DNA from: an uncultured Ignavibacteriota bacterium
GTDB lineage: Bacteria > Bacteroidota > Ignavibacteria > UBA10030 > UBA8401
Reading direction: 5' to 3'
Assembly: GCA_903861125.1 (NCBI GenBank)
Contig: CAIOTF010000018.1
Coordinates: 1 to 64,000, forward strand
Length of the DNA: 64,000 nucleotides
Positions 38,524 to 48,100 of this stretch are shown piece after piece. Each line of letters starts with the position of its first letter. Positions within the stretch are counted from its first letter, which is position 1. The notes under the pieces are model-generated. The model was not told the DNA's origin, did not search any database, and saw only the letters and a list, made by a program, of their open reading frames with translations. The position numbers and the translations under genes were made by a program.

Positions 38524-39573
38524 TTATTTCACTTTACCCAATTCTTCTTTCAAAAAATCGATCTTCTTCACCGGGCTCGGATCAACGCCGTTCAGCATGG
38601 CAAGGTAGAAACTGAGCCAATCGGCGAGATACAGCAGTGAGAATGTGCGTGCAAGAAGCGATTTTCCTTCGGTGTACACTTCGGTAATTCCATCGGCAAG
38701 TCCGCCGATGATCCCTTTGGAAACATCCATGCGGAGTTTGATCCGCTTATAATCTTCACTGTCGCGAAGGATCACAACATGTATCTTTTTCATGATATCA
38801 GTCAGCACTTCCCAGCCGACGATCTCGTTGTGGTTCAATTCAGGGAAGACATGGCCGAACGCAAGAGTCTTTGCATTCTCTGTGATCTGTCCGCGCCACC
38901 GTGTGTTGACCGTATCGAATTTATCCGCACCGGAATAAATGAGCGGAAGTTTTCCATGGATCGTTTTTGCCAGATTCAGCGCACGATTAACCGGCGAGGC
39001 GTGATCCGAATAACGGGCGGATAGTGTATTCAGAAGAGCGAGGGTTTCCTTAATCTCTTTTTTCTGATCTTTAATAAAGCCGAGTTTACTCAGCGCAATA
39101 AGGGTCGGGAAAAACGAATACCCCAGTGCGGCACGCGGGGGTAATCCGCCGGGGATCTTGATATACGGATGCTTGTTCTTCTTGGCAATCCGCTCCACTT
39201 CGCCGCCGGAGGTGATGCAGAAGATCATTGCCTTCCGTTTGATCGCATCTTTATAGGCTGAAACCGTTTCTTCCGTATTTCCGGAATAGCTTGAAATGAT
39301 AACGAGTGAGTTCTTGTCTACATATTCCGGAAAATAATAGTGACGGTTGACGATTACCGGTACGGCGCATTTATCGGCGAGATAGGAACGGAGCAGGTCG
39401 CCGCCGATAGCAGAACCGCCAAGACCGGTGATAATAATATTCCGGATTTTTGATATGTTCAGTTTGATCTTCGCAGCATTGCCGATAGCAACAGCTTCTT
39501 CGGCTTGTTTCGGAAAATTCAGGATGAGGTTTCTCATTCCTTTTGGATCGTGTTGTCGGATACGGTCATTCAT
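38524..39573 (-). CDS. Bifunctional phosphoglucose/phosphomannose isomerase
   Basis: 349 residues, two SIS domains. GLGGSAIGGDLLRSYL and SSYSGNTEETVSAY are the sugar-phosphate-binding loops of the archaeal/bacterial PGI/PMI family (not the classical Pgi). It interconverts glucose-6-P or mannose-6-P with fructose-6-P. Near the end LNHNEIVGWE contains the His and Glu used in isomerisation. It lies 79 nt after ptsI in the same direction. Confidence 0.9.
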   Translation of the reverse strand: MNDRIRQHDPKGMRNLILNFPKQAEEAVAIGNAAKIKLNISKIRNIIITGLGGSAIGGDLLRSYLADKCAVPVIVNRHYYFPEYVDKNSLVIISSYSGNTEETVSAYKDAIKRKAMIFCITSGGEVERIAKKNKHPYIKIPGGLPPRAALGYSFFPTLIALSKLGFIKDQKKEIKETLALLNTLSARYSDHASPVNRALNLAKTIHGKLPLIYSGADKFDTVNTRWRGQITENAKTLAFGHVFPELNHNEIVGWEVLTDIMKKIHVVILRDSEDYKRIKLRMDVSKGIIGGLADGITEVYTEGKSLLARTFSLLYLADWLSFYLAMLNGVDPSPVKKIDFLKEELGKVK

Positions 39574-39652
39574 ATGGTCACAGAAATATATAATTAAGAA
39601 TTAGTTGATCCGGAATTTTTGGGGAAACACTGCCGTTGCATTGTATTTCAAT

Positions 39653-41401
39653 TTATTCCATGAGTAATTCCGGAACCATGGAATGCAGGTTGACACGGAG
39701 AAAATCTTTAATATCGTCTTCAGTTTTCATTTCGAGAACATGCCGTGCAATTTCTTCCGCTTCCGCAAAGGAGACGGAACGGATGATCTTCTTGATCTCC
39801 GGAAGGATATGCGGCGTCATACTGAATTCATCCAGACCCAATCCAAGCAGAAGAAGGAGTGCAACCGGATCGCCTGCCATTTCACCGCACATACTGACAG
39901 GTTTTCCTGCACGGTGAGCGTCGTTAATAATATTCTGTATCGTCTTAATGACGGCCGGATGAAACTCCTGATACAATGAAGAGACTACTTCGTTGCCCCG
40001 GTCGACAGCAAGGAGGTATTGAATAAGATCGTTTGTTCCGATGCTCAAAAAATCGACTTCCTGCGCGATCTCGCCTGCAATAATGGCGGCCGAAGGGACC
40101 TCGATCATCGCTCCAATTTTGATGTTCTCATCGAATGGTATATTCTTCTCACGAAGTTCGTTTTTTGCCTGTTCCAGAAACTCTTTTGATTGTCGTATCT
40201 CTTTGATCCCAGAGATCATGGGAAGCATAATCCACACCTCGCCGTGTGCGCTTGCACGAAGCATCGCGCGCAGCTGAGTCAGAAACACTTCCGGCATATC
40301 GAGCAGAACGCGAATTCCCCTCCATCCCAGGAAAGGATTTTCTTCGCTCGATGAACTTGACACCACTTTGTCGCCTCCGATATCAAGTGTTCGCATAATC
40401 ACTTTATGAGGATGCGCTTTTTCAACAATGGCACGGTATTCAGAATACTGCTCATCTTCGCTTGGATAGTTTTCCGTCCGCAGAAACAGTCCTTCGGTAC
40501 GGTATAATCCGACACCGGTTGAGCCCTGAGCATGAACACTGACTGCTTCTTCGCTGAATTCAATGTTGCAGGAAAGATGGACGATCTTCCCATCGGTTGT
40601 CTGCGCAGTGAATTCACGAATCTCTTTCAGTCGGGAATCAAAATGCTCGTGTTCCTTCTTTCTTTCAATGCACCGTTCGATCGTCTCCGCCGCCGGATGA
40701 ATGATAACATTGCCGGTATAGCCGTCAACAATAATTGAATCGCCGGTCAGCACCTGTTTTGTGATCTCCTTCAAACCGACAACCGAAGGTATATTCAGTG
40801 ACCGTGAAAGAAGAGCAGCATGTGAAGTAACGCCTCCCATATCCGTTGCGTATGCCAGAACTTCATTGCGGCTGAAAAGCACGGTATCGGCCGGGGTGAG
40901 AATTTCCGAAATAACAATGGAGTTCGGTTCGAAACGGGAGATCAGTTTTTCCTGCTGGATATTTCTGATGATGCGGTTCTTCACATCTTCAACATCATGT
41001 GCACGTTCGCGCATGTACTCATCGGATGAGTTCATCATTAACTGCTGATACTTCGAGATCTCGCGGTGCACAGCAAATTCGGCACACTTCAATTCCTTTT
41101 GAACACGTTTCCGGATCGATCCGAACAGCACAGCATCGGCAAGTATCATGATCTGCGCTTCAAAGATCTTCGCTTTTTGGCTTCCCACTTTTTGTTCGGT
41201 CAGCTGCAGAACCTTTTGCAGTTCTTTCTCGGAACGGTCCACGGCATTCTGCAGCCGCTCTACTTCCAGAGGCACTTCGCTTTCAACGATCGATTTCTCT
41301 TCCACGCGCGGTGCCTGTTTGGCAAACACATACGCTTTTCCAAATACTATTCCCGGTGAAGCAGCGATGCCGTGTAGCACTATTTCTTTTTTTGATTCCA
41401 C
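39653..41401 (-). CDS. ptsI: Phosphoenolpyruvate-protein phosphotransferase (enzyme I)
   Basis: 582 residues, full length. It takes phosphate from phosphoenolpyruvate and passes it to HPr. The phosphorylated His194 lies in MGGVTSHAALLSRSL. The PEP-binding TIM barrel has TEGLFLR, MLPMISG, SIGTNDLIQY and the active-site Cys in VSMCGEMAGDP. The start is GTG at 41401 with no clear ribosome binding site. It is 90 nt after ptsH. No sugar-specific EII genes are near, suggesting a partly or wholly regulatory PTS. Confidence 0.95.
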   Translation of the reverse strand: MESKKEIVLHGIAASPGIVFGKAYVFAKQAPRVEEKSIVESEVPLEVERLQNAVDRSEKELQKVLQLTEQKVGSQKAKIFEAQIMILADAVLFGSIRKRVQKELKCAEFAVHREISKYQQLMMNSSDEYMRERAHDVEDVKNRIIRNIQQEKLISRFEPNSIVISEILTPADTVLFSRNEVLAYATDMGGVTSHAALLSRSLNIPSVVGLKEITKQVLTGDSIIVDGYTGNVIIHPAAETIERCIERKKEHEHFDSRLKEIREFTAQTTDGKIVHLSCNIEFSEEAVSVHAQGSTGVGLYRTEGLFLRTENYPSEDEQYSEYRAIVEKAHPHKVIMRTLDIGGDKVVSSSSSEENPFLGWRGIRVLLDMPEVFLTQLRAMLRASAHGEVWIMLPMISGIKEIRQSKEFLEQAKNELREKNIPFDENIKIGAMIEVPSAAIIAGEIAQEVDFLSIGTNDLIQYLLAVDRGNEVVSSLYQEFHPAVIKTIQNIINDAHRAGKPVSMCGEMAGDPVALLLLLGLGLDEFSMTPHILPEIKKIIRSVSFAEAEEIARHVLEMKTEDDIKDFLRVNLHSMVPELLME

Positions 41402-41491
41402 TGTGATATTAATTTTTTTGATGAACTTTTTTAATCAGATTTGTTTTAATATGGAAGACCCGGGAAAGCACCGAATACTTCTATTGATTCG

Positions 41492-41758
41492 TCACATCTC
41501 GTCGAATCCCCGATCGAACAAGCCGACGATTGCCTGTGCCGCCTGCGCTTCATCGGACCCTTCGAACTTCAATTGCAGCGTCGACCCCTGTTCGGCAGCG
41601 AGCGTCATAACGCCGATGATGCTTTTTCCATTGATCTCAAAACCATCTTTATAGATAAAGAACTCCGACTGGAACTGCGCTGCGAGTTTCACCAGAGCCG
41701 CTGCGGGCCGGGTGTGCAAGCCGGCCCTATTCATTATTGTGACCTCTTTATCAATCAT
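41492..41758 (-). CDS. ptsH: Phosphocarrier protein HPr
   Basis: 88 residues. The phosphorylation site His15 lies in NRAGLHTRPAAAL and the regulatory Ser46 in NGKSIIGVMTLAA, the position used by HPr kinase/phosphorylase where present. It sits 3 nt after the polyprenyl synthase gene and upstream of ptsI, so PTS and isoprenoid genes share an operon here. Confidence 0.95.
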   Translation of the reverse strand: MIDKEVTIMNRAGLHTRPAAALVKLAAQFQSEFFIYKDGFEINGKSIIGVMTLAAEQGSTLQLKFEGSDEAQAAQAIVGLFDRGFDEM

Positions 41759-41761
41759 AGA

Positions 41762-42742
41762 TTAAAACTGTCTGTTCAACACCATATTGGAAAACCAAAA
41801 AAGCATTTCCCGCGCCGATGTGTCGCGTAATTTTTCCAACTGAAGATTTGCCTGCCGAATATCCTTCTCGATAGATTGTTTGGCAAGTTGAAGAATATCG
41901 TACCGCTCATAGATTTCTTTTACTAACGGAATATTCTTTTTCTGTGTCCCTTTATTCCTGATGATGGAATTGATCAGCTTCTTATCCTTCCCTTGCGCCC
42001 GTTCGTACGCCTTAATCAGGAGGAAGGTTTTCTTCCCTTCAATAATATCCCCGCCGATCATTTTGCCGAACTCTTTTTCGTCGGCAATAACATCAAGTAG
42101 ATCGTCCTGGATCTGAAATGCGCGTCCGATGTACGTGCCGAAAGAGCGGAGTGCCCGAATCTCGCGGTCGGTACCCTCTCCGATAAGGCCGCCGATCTCG
42201 GAGGAAACGGAGAATAATTTCCCCGTTTTCTTTGCAATCATCAGCAGGTAATCGTCGATCGATACGTCGTGCAGCATTTCAAATTCCTTGTCATACGCCT
42301 GTCCTTCGCACACTTCAACAACCCCTTCCGTAAAAACATCGGCAACCTGCGCAATGGCTTTGGATTTGGTCCTAAGCAGCTCGCGATAAGCAAGCGCCAC
42401 CAACTCATCACCGACAAGGATCGCGACGTTGCTATCCCAACGTTTATGAACTGTAGCTCTTCCGCGCCGTGATTCAGCATTGTCCATAATATCGTCATGA
42501 ACAAGAGTAAAATTATGCAGCACTTCGATCGCAACTGCCGCATTCATTGCTTCATTCATGGTCCCGCCGACCGCCTCACACGACAGCACTATCAGAAGCG
42601 GACGCATCCGTTTTCCCCCTGCCGACAGGACATATTTCATCGGTTCATAGAGAGAGACAGGTTCATGCTTACGTACGCAGGAATGAATCTTTTGATCGAT
42701 CAGCGATCTATAGCGTTGATATTTTTTTTCGTAGGATCTCAT
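41762..42742 (-). CDS. Polyprenyl (geranylgeranyl/farnesyl-type) diphosphate synthase
   Basis: 326 residues of the trans-isoprenyl diphosphate synthase family. The first aspartate-rich motif DDIMD spans residues 83-87 and the second DDLLD 212-216; GGKRMRP (42-48) binds the pyrophosphate. It elongates allylic diphosphates with IPP in the cytoplasm. Product length (C15, C20 or longer) cannot be read with certainty. The ATG overlaps the fni stop by 4 nt, so it uses the IPP/DMAPP balance set by that enzyme. Confidence 0.93.
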   Translation of the reverse strand: MRSYEKKYQRYRSLIDQKIHSCVRKHEPVSLYEPMKYVLSAGGKRMRPLLIVLSCEAVGGTMNEAMNAAVAIEVLHNFTLVHDDIMDNAESRRGRATVHKRWDSNVAILVGDELVALAYRELLRTKSKAIAQVADVFTEGVVEVCEGQAYDKEFEMLHDVSIDDYLLMIAKKTGKLFSVSSEIGGLIGEGTDREIRALRSFGTYIGRAFQIQDDLLDVIADEKEFGKMIGGDIIEGKKTFLLIKAYERAQGKDKKLINSIIRNKGTQKKNIPLVKEIYERYDILQLAKQSIEKDIRQANLQLEKLRDTSAREMLFWFSNMVLNRQF

Positions 42743-43785
42743 GTTCTCAGATGCAATGCCTTCGTGAACTGCAATTGTTTTACGGAAGATGTGCCGGTCA
42801 GGAACATCACGCCTTTGTATTCACTCATCCATTGTTCAATAGTGTTTCGTAATTTCTTTTTGCCGCCATTCATCAGCGCCTTCAGCATCGGTCTTGCAAC
42901 AGCTATAATATCCGCACCAAACGCCGTCGACTTTGCGCAGTCAAGTCCGCTGGCGATACCGCCCGATGAGATAACGACGAGACCGGCAATATTTTTTTTC
43001 AACAAAACAACGTCCCGCAATGCATCCGTTGTTCTTATCCCCCAATCCCAGAACGGGTCCCAATCTGCATGTTCCGTTTTTTTGCGACGGAGGATCTCCA
43101 CTCCCGCCCAACTCGTCCCCCCCGCGCCGGCAATATCAATATATCGAACGCCGACATTTACCAGCCGTTCTGCAACTTCCTTTGAAATTCCCGCGCCAAT
43201 TTCCTTTACGATAACAGGGATCGGCAGTTGTTTAACCAATTTTTCAATACCGTTCAGCACACCGCGAAAATTCGTATTCCCTTCCGGCTGTAAAAATTCC
43301 TGCAGCGGATTGAGATGTACAGCAAAAGCATCCGCGCGGATCATATCAGCAAGTTTCACAATCGGCGAATGATCTTTGAGAGCCGCTACTTCAGGTGCGC
43401 CGATATTCCCAATCAACGGAATTGACGGTGCTGCTTTTCGCGCAATGGAAAACGACGAATGATACGCAGAACTCTCCATTGCCTGTCGCTGACTACCCAC
43501 ACCCATTGCAAGATGAAATTCCTCGCACACTTCGGCTAACTGCCGGTTGATCGTCTCTGCCTCTGCGTATCCGCCGGTCATGCAGGAGATCATCAGAGGG
43601 AATGACAATTTTTTTCCAAGAAACTCTGTTGCTGTATCGATCCCGGAAAAATCGATCTCGGGCAGAGCGTTGTGAATGAATTCCCACTCTTCAAATCCGG
43701 CCGTTTTACCTCTGAACGCAACATCCTTTTTCACTGCCAGTTCCACATGATCGCGTTTGCGGGAAGATGTTGTTCTCTTTTTCAT
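42739..43785 (-). CDS. fni: Type 2 isopentenyl-diphosphate Δ-isomerase (FMN-dependent)
   Basis: 348 residues. It interconverts IPP and DMAPP with reduced FMN. Family features are the N-terminal RKRDHVELAVKKDV, the PLMISCMTGGYAEA segment, VGSQRQAMES, and the C-terminal SSGGIASGLDCAKSTAFGAD that binds FMN phosphate. The gene overlaps the polyprenyl synthase start by 4 nt. Confidence 0.94.
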   Translation of the reverse strand: MKKRTTSSRKRDHVELAVKKDVAFRGKTAGFEEWEFIHNALPEIDFSGIDTATEFLGKKLSFPLMISCMTGGYAEAETINRQLAEVCEEFHLAMGVGSQRQAMESSAYHSSFSIARKAAPSIPLIGNIGAPEVAALKDHSPIVKLADMIRADAFAVHLNPLQEFLQPEGNTNFRGVLNGIEKLVKQLPIPVIVKEIGAGISKEVAERLVNVGVRYIDIAGAGGTSWAGVEILRRKKTEHADWDPFWDWGIRTTDALRDVVLLKKNIAGLVVISSGGIASGLDCAKSTAFGADIIAVARPMLKALMNGGKKKLRNTIEQWMSEYKGVMFLTGTSSVKQLQFTKALHLRT

Positions 43786-43852
43786 TCAAAAAATAATAGC
43801 CAAATAATAAGGAATATGCAAGAATGGGAATGAAGTGATTTTTTTGCTTTCT

Positions 43853-44371
43853 TTACCGTGGTGATTTCGACCGAAGATAATCCAACGGCCGCAAAGCCGT
43901 AACTGCACTTACGAGTCCTTTGAAAACGATCTCGCCGAAAATGATCGATGCAAGTTCTTCATTTGAGAAAAGACCGGCGAATGCAATGAGATTGAACAGC
44001 AAGCTGTCCAGAGGAACGCTGACGGAATTGCTTTTCAAAACGCGCATTCCCCATGTATTATTGATGAAATGCTGATAGATCTCTGTGTCGGCAGTTTCCG
44101 CAAGTATTATGGCAATCAGAGAGGCGACGACAATACGCCATTCCACTCCTCCAAGAACAGTGACAATAACGTTCAGAACAGCCGCAACGGCAATCATGAC
44201 ATAGACATTCTTATGTCCGAGTGCATTGTGAACCCGGTCGCGTGCTGTGAACGTAATTCCGAAAATAAACGTGGCTACGGAAACCTGTCCGAAAAACGGG
44301 AAATGCACGAACCATGTTGCTGTGTAATTTGCAGCAAGAGTAGCAATAATATAGACGATTGCAAAGAACAT
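43853..44371 (-). CDS. VUT-family (queuosine precursor transporter-like) membrane protein
   Basis: 172 residues with five or six membrane segments (about 2-20, 25-42, 55-72, 76-93, 120-140, 143-160). The sequences FGITFTARDRVHNALGHK and ETADTEIYQHF fit the VUT/YhhQ family, whose characterised members take up queuosine precursors such as preQ0. No queuosine synthesis genes are near, so the substrate is inferred from the family only. It lies 67 nt upstream of fni on the same strand. Confidence 0.8.
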   Translation of the reverse strand: MFFAIVYIIATLAANYTATWFVHFPFFGQVSVATFIFGITFTARDRVHNALGHKNVYVMIAVAAVLNVIVTVLGGVEWRIVVASLIAIILAETADTEIYQHFINNTWGMRVLKSNSVSVPLDSLLFNLIAFAGLFSNEELASIIFGEIVFKGLVSAVTALRPLDYLRSKSPR

Positions 44372-44435
44372 CGTTTATGGAAAATTAACCTTCCAAAGTT
44401 CCAGTTTTATTATTATATTCAGTAAGTATTTTGTT

Positions 44436-44510
44436 CGGGAAGTAACTCGGCCCGGCTTGAGCGTGGCGCCTTCGGCATCAAAGTTTCGGTCGGTTTGAAT
44501 ACTCCACGAA
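44436..44510 (+). pseudogene. Decayed tRNA-Pro copy
   Basis: The segment starts CGGGAAGTAACTCGGCCCGG and is nearly identical to the functional tRNA-Pro over its first ~28 bases, then drifts. The anticodon arm is unreadable, and the T-arm and 3' acceptor strand no longer pair (GGTTTGAATACTCC in place of GGTTCGAATCCTG). It starts exactly 100 bp before the intact gene, so it is probably a duplicated and degraded copy. Confidence 0.7.
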
Positions 44511-44535
44511 CGGTGTAGCAATATTTTTTTATTCA

Positions 44536-44610
44536 CGGGAAGTAGCTCAGCCCGGCTAGAGCGCTTGGTTTGGGACCAAGAAGTCGCAGGTTCGAATCCT
44601 GTCTTCCCGA
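44536..44610 (+). tRNA. tRNA-Pro(TGG)
   Basis: A 75-nt cloverleaf. The acceptor arm CGGGAAG/CTTCCCG pairs perfectly, the D-arm is GCTCAGCCCGGCTAGAGC, the anticodon stem-loop CTTGGTTTGGGACCAAG gives TGG (Pro), and the T-arm contains GGTTCGAATCC. CCA is not encoded. A terminator hairpin follows at 44616-44652. Confidence 0.96.
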
Positions 44611-44615
44611 CACTA

Positions 44616-44652
44616 TGAATCCCCACATACTCTGTGGGGATTCATTATTTTA
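44616..44652 (+). terminator. Intrinsic terminator after tRNA-Pro
   Basis: A perfect 10-bp stem AATCCCCACA/TGTGGGGATT with a 5-nt loop is followed by CATTATTTT. It lies 8 nt past the tRNA 3' end. Confidence 0.82.
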
Positions 44653-44974
44653 AAGAACAATGGCTCGTACCATGCCGAGCCGGTTTTTTTTCCAAAAGAT
44701 TGTTCAAGAACATAATCATTTTCTGTAATATTTGGAACGAAAAAGTTGTATTTTATTTTACCTTGTCCGCTCAACCGAACCATTCCGTTTATCCGGTGCT
44801 TCGATGGGATGTGGTATCCTTCCGGGACGATTTTGTTGGAACGCAGGAACCAGATGCCGGTGGTTTATACCTGTTTTCGCGAAAATAGAACTGTCTCGTA
44901 GAAACAATGAAACGGCTCGCGGTTGACTTTGGAATTAGTTTCAATAAGTTACAATGAGACTTCTGAATAATTAG
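44653..44974. other. Intergenic stretch without a recognised gene
   Basis: No conserved protein, RNA or regulatory element was recognised here. A short open frame crosses it (44634-44888) but has no ribosome binding site and starts inside the tRNA terminator hairpin. The stretch separates the tRNA-Pro locus from the dispersed repeat at 44975. Confidence 0.5.
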
Positions 44975-45100
44975 TTGTCCATTGTTATTCCGAACGAAGC
45001 CCCAATGGGGCAAGCCCCTAAGGGGCAAGTGAGGAATCTCGATCTTGTTATTGAAGATAAAAACAAGATTTCTCGATGCTTCGCATCTGGAAATGACATT
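44975..45100. repeat. Dispersed palindromic repeat, copy 2
   Basis: Starts GTTGTCCATTGTTATTCCGAAC. It contains two GCCCC...GGGGC mini-palindromes in tandem, then TGAGGAATCTCGATCTTGTT, and after a short spacer the complementary AACAAGATTTCTCGATGCTTCG. The two long halves pair as an imperfect hairpin. It shares order and sequence with copy 1 at 35475-35585. It lies 67 bp upstream of the PKD protein. Confidence 0.65.
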
Positions 45101-45167
45101 GATGTAAGATATTTCAGATGTCCCTAACAATATTTCTCTCACTACAAAAACATATCGGGTGAAATAA

Positions 45168-48100
45168 ATGAAGACTGCCGAATTACATAGAGATTCTTTA
45201 CGTCAGACACTCTCCTCCGGCATGTCCGGACACAGCGGCCTGACATTTTTTTTCATCCTGTTCATGTTGGGGTCTTCTTCCCTTCTCTTCGCGCAGGAAG
45301 TGTTCCTTTCCGTTTCCGGAAAGCAGGCCTCTCTGAAAGAGACCGGCGACAAAGTTCATCAATACGATTTCTGGATCAAACCCGAAGCACATGCCGCATC
45401 TGCAGCGCTTCATCTCTTTGATGCCGGACTTGGCGGAGTGGCCGATATGGTTCTTGGCAGTATGGATACCAAAACAACATATGAACTCATTCCGTTCGAC
45501 GCACTCTATTCTTATGCGAACGGAAAACTTTCCGTAACAGCAAAAACTGCCAAGGCAACGGAAAAATTAACAGCACGCGATGAACAGCAGTACTTAAACC
45601 GCTGGAAAAAATTTGCAACACTCAATGCCTCCCAAAAGAACGGCTGGATCCTGCGTGTCCGCACCGGCGAGGGGAATGATGTCAACAATTTTCAGATTCT
45701 CGTAGCAGATTCCAATTCCATTACGTCAACGCGAAATGACTGGACCATCCTGGCCGTGGACCTTTCGATCTGTCTGTTCCGCGTTCCGGTGAATTCGGAA
45801 ATGCAGTTGAGGCCATTTCAACCGGCAGAGAATGCAATTACATCGTTTGCTTCGTTCGGACAAGATCAGTCGCAGGTCGGAGTGCGTGATGAGTTTGGGA
45901 AGTATTCAAAACTTCCCGCCGCAAAAGGATTTATGGTTCCGGTGCTTTCCAACGGAATGTTGAACAATTGGGGTCTCACCATTTCCGGTTCTGTTGTAAA
46001 GGTGAACAACCTCGTGATTAAAGGAACTACTTCGCCGGTCCTGTGGGAGTTGAAACCGACGATCGTACGTCAGCCGCAAAAGCCTTCTATTGATGCGGTT
46101 CAATTGGCCAGTTCATCATGTAACAATGTTGTTCTAGCGCTGACCGAAGCAACAAAGAAGAGCCTTTTCGGAGGTCTGCCGATATGGAGCTTTGGAAAAA
46201 CGGTCGTTGAAAAAGATTCCGCGGATATCGATTTTAAGCGTCCCGGAAAAAATTTCGTTTCATTGTTTGTTCCAACACGCGGAGTCTATTTCCCGAAATA
46301 CTGGCGGCAAGAAATCGCCGTGAGCGTGAATGCCGCGCCGAAGGCCGTCATTACTGCGGATAAGTTTATCGCAGCACCCGGTGAAATTATTACGCTCTCC
46401 TCCACATCATCAACAGACCCTGAACATTCTTCCCTCACGTACCAATGGTATGTGAACGGTGAATTCCGCGGCAACGATAAAGTACTGACACTTTCAAGTC
46501 TGCTCCCGACAACGTATAATGTTAAACTTGTCGTAAATGATGGAGCTCCGAATTCATCGTGCACAGAAGCTGAGGCACAGCAAAAAGTCCGGATCAATGC
46601 ACAGCCGTATGTTGATGTGAAATTCAGAACAATCTTCGGACGTTCTTCCGCAGTACCGTTTGTGGTTGAGAATGATGCCGACAGCGATAATGATCTTCTT
46701 GATTTTCTTTGGACCGGTTCCGGCATTGTTGGACCGAAAAAAGGAAATTCGGTAACTGTACGGCACGATGTAGCCGGAACGTATTCTCTTACATTGACAG
46801 CAAATGATAGAACCAACACGTCGAATGCAACATTTACTCAAAACATCACGTACCGTGTCAATGCCGAACCCCGTCCCTCGTTTGAGTTGATCAAGCAGGC
46901 CGCTCCCGGCGACACACTGAATGTGCGCGCATCGGCAATTGATGACGACAATTCTTCGGTAGCGTTCTCGTGGACTTCAACTGCAGAGCATGCCGTGTCC
47001 GGGAAGAATGCCCGCATCTCCTTTTCTTCTCCGGGAGATTATTCGGTCACGCTGACTGCGGATGATGGAGAAAATGTAGAAAACTCGATCCAAACAGTAA
47101 CACAGAACATCCACATCAACGCGCCGCCGGTCCCAGCAATCATTGCTGAAAAGCGCTCCATTTCTGCCCGTCAGAAGTTCTCTGCCGATAATACGAACGA
47201 CGCTGATCAAAAAGATCTTGCTTATACGTGGGATTTCGGCGACGGAGGAACGGGAAATGGAAAAAATGTTGTACACGAATTCCAGCAAAGCGGACGATAT
47301 ATCATCACATTAACTGTGGATGACCGACAGCGGCAAACAAACAGTATTCAAAAAACAACGCACGAACTTGTGATCAATCGTTACCCGACAGCGCAATTCT
47401 CTCTTCCCGCGCTATGGGAACCGACCCGTCCGCTTCAGGTCGACGGTTCACTCAGCAGCGATCCGGATGGAGCGATCTCGGGATATGTGTGGTATGTGAA
47501 CGGGAAAGAGGTAGCAAAAGGCGCAACACCATCGATCACGTTCGACCAGGCAGGTGATTACGCCGTTGCGCTAAAGGTAAAAGACAATTCCGGATTTGAC
47601 GACGCTGTTGCGATCAAAACGATACCGATCCACATCAATTATCCACCGACCGTGCGATGGAAAACAACCCCCGAAGTGGCAGAACCGAATGTCGCCGTCA
47701 CCTTCGATGCAAGCACATCAACGGACCGAGAGACAAAAAATCTGAAATCAGTCCGGTGGAATTTTCCCGACGGTACAACGGCCGACGGTGTGATTGTTAC
47801 GAGAACATTTTCCCGCACCGGCACAGTTACGGTAAGTGCCATTGTTAACGACGGATCGGGATTTGCAAACTCCGCACAATCACTGCAGAAGACCATACTC
47901 GTAAACACACCTCCGGTTATCGTTACCAAAACGCTCATCAGAACCAATTCGCGGCGTATTCTTCTTGATGCAAGCCAAAGTTATGATATTGATAAACATG
48001 CCCTCAGTTTTGAATGGCTGCTGCCGGACAAGACGCGGGCGAACAAAGCAACGTTCACCTGGGATGCTCCGTCAGGAGGTACTCATTTTATAACACTGAC

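Noticed and set aside
44375-44626. Minus-strand frame reading GKTGFEPATSW
   Set aside because: This is the well-known false protein made by translating the antisense of tRNA genes; it covers the tRNA-Pro and its broken copy.
44634-44888. Plus-strand 84-residue frame after tRNA-Pro
   Set aside because: It starts in the tRNA terminator, has no ribosome binding site and no recognisable sequence.
46286-46841. 177- and 95-residue minus-strand frames within the PKD gene
   Set aside because: Antisense shadows of the PKD repeats; Val/Ser-rich with no start signals.
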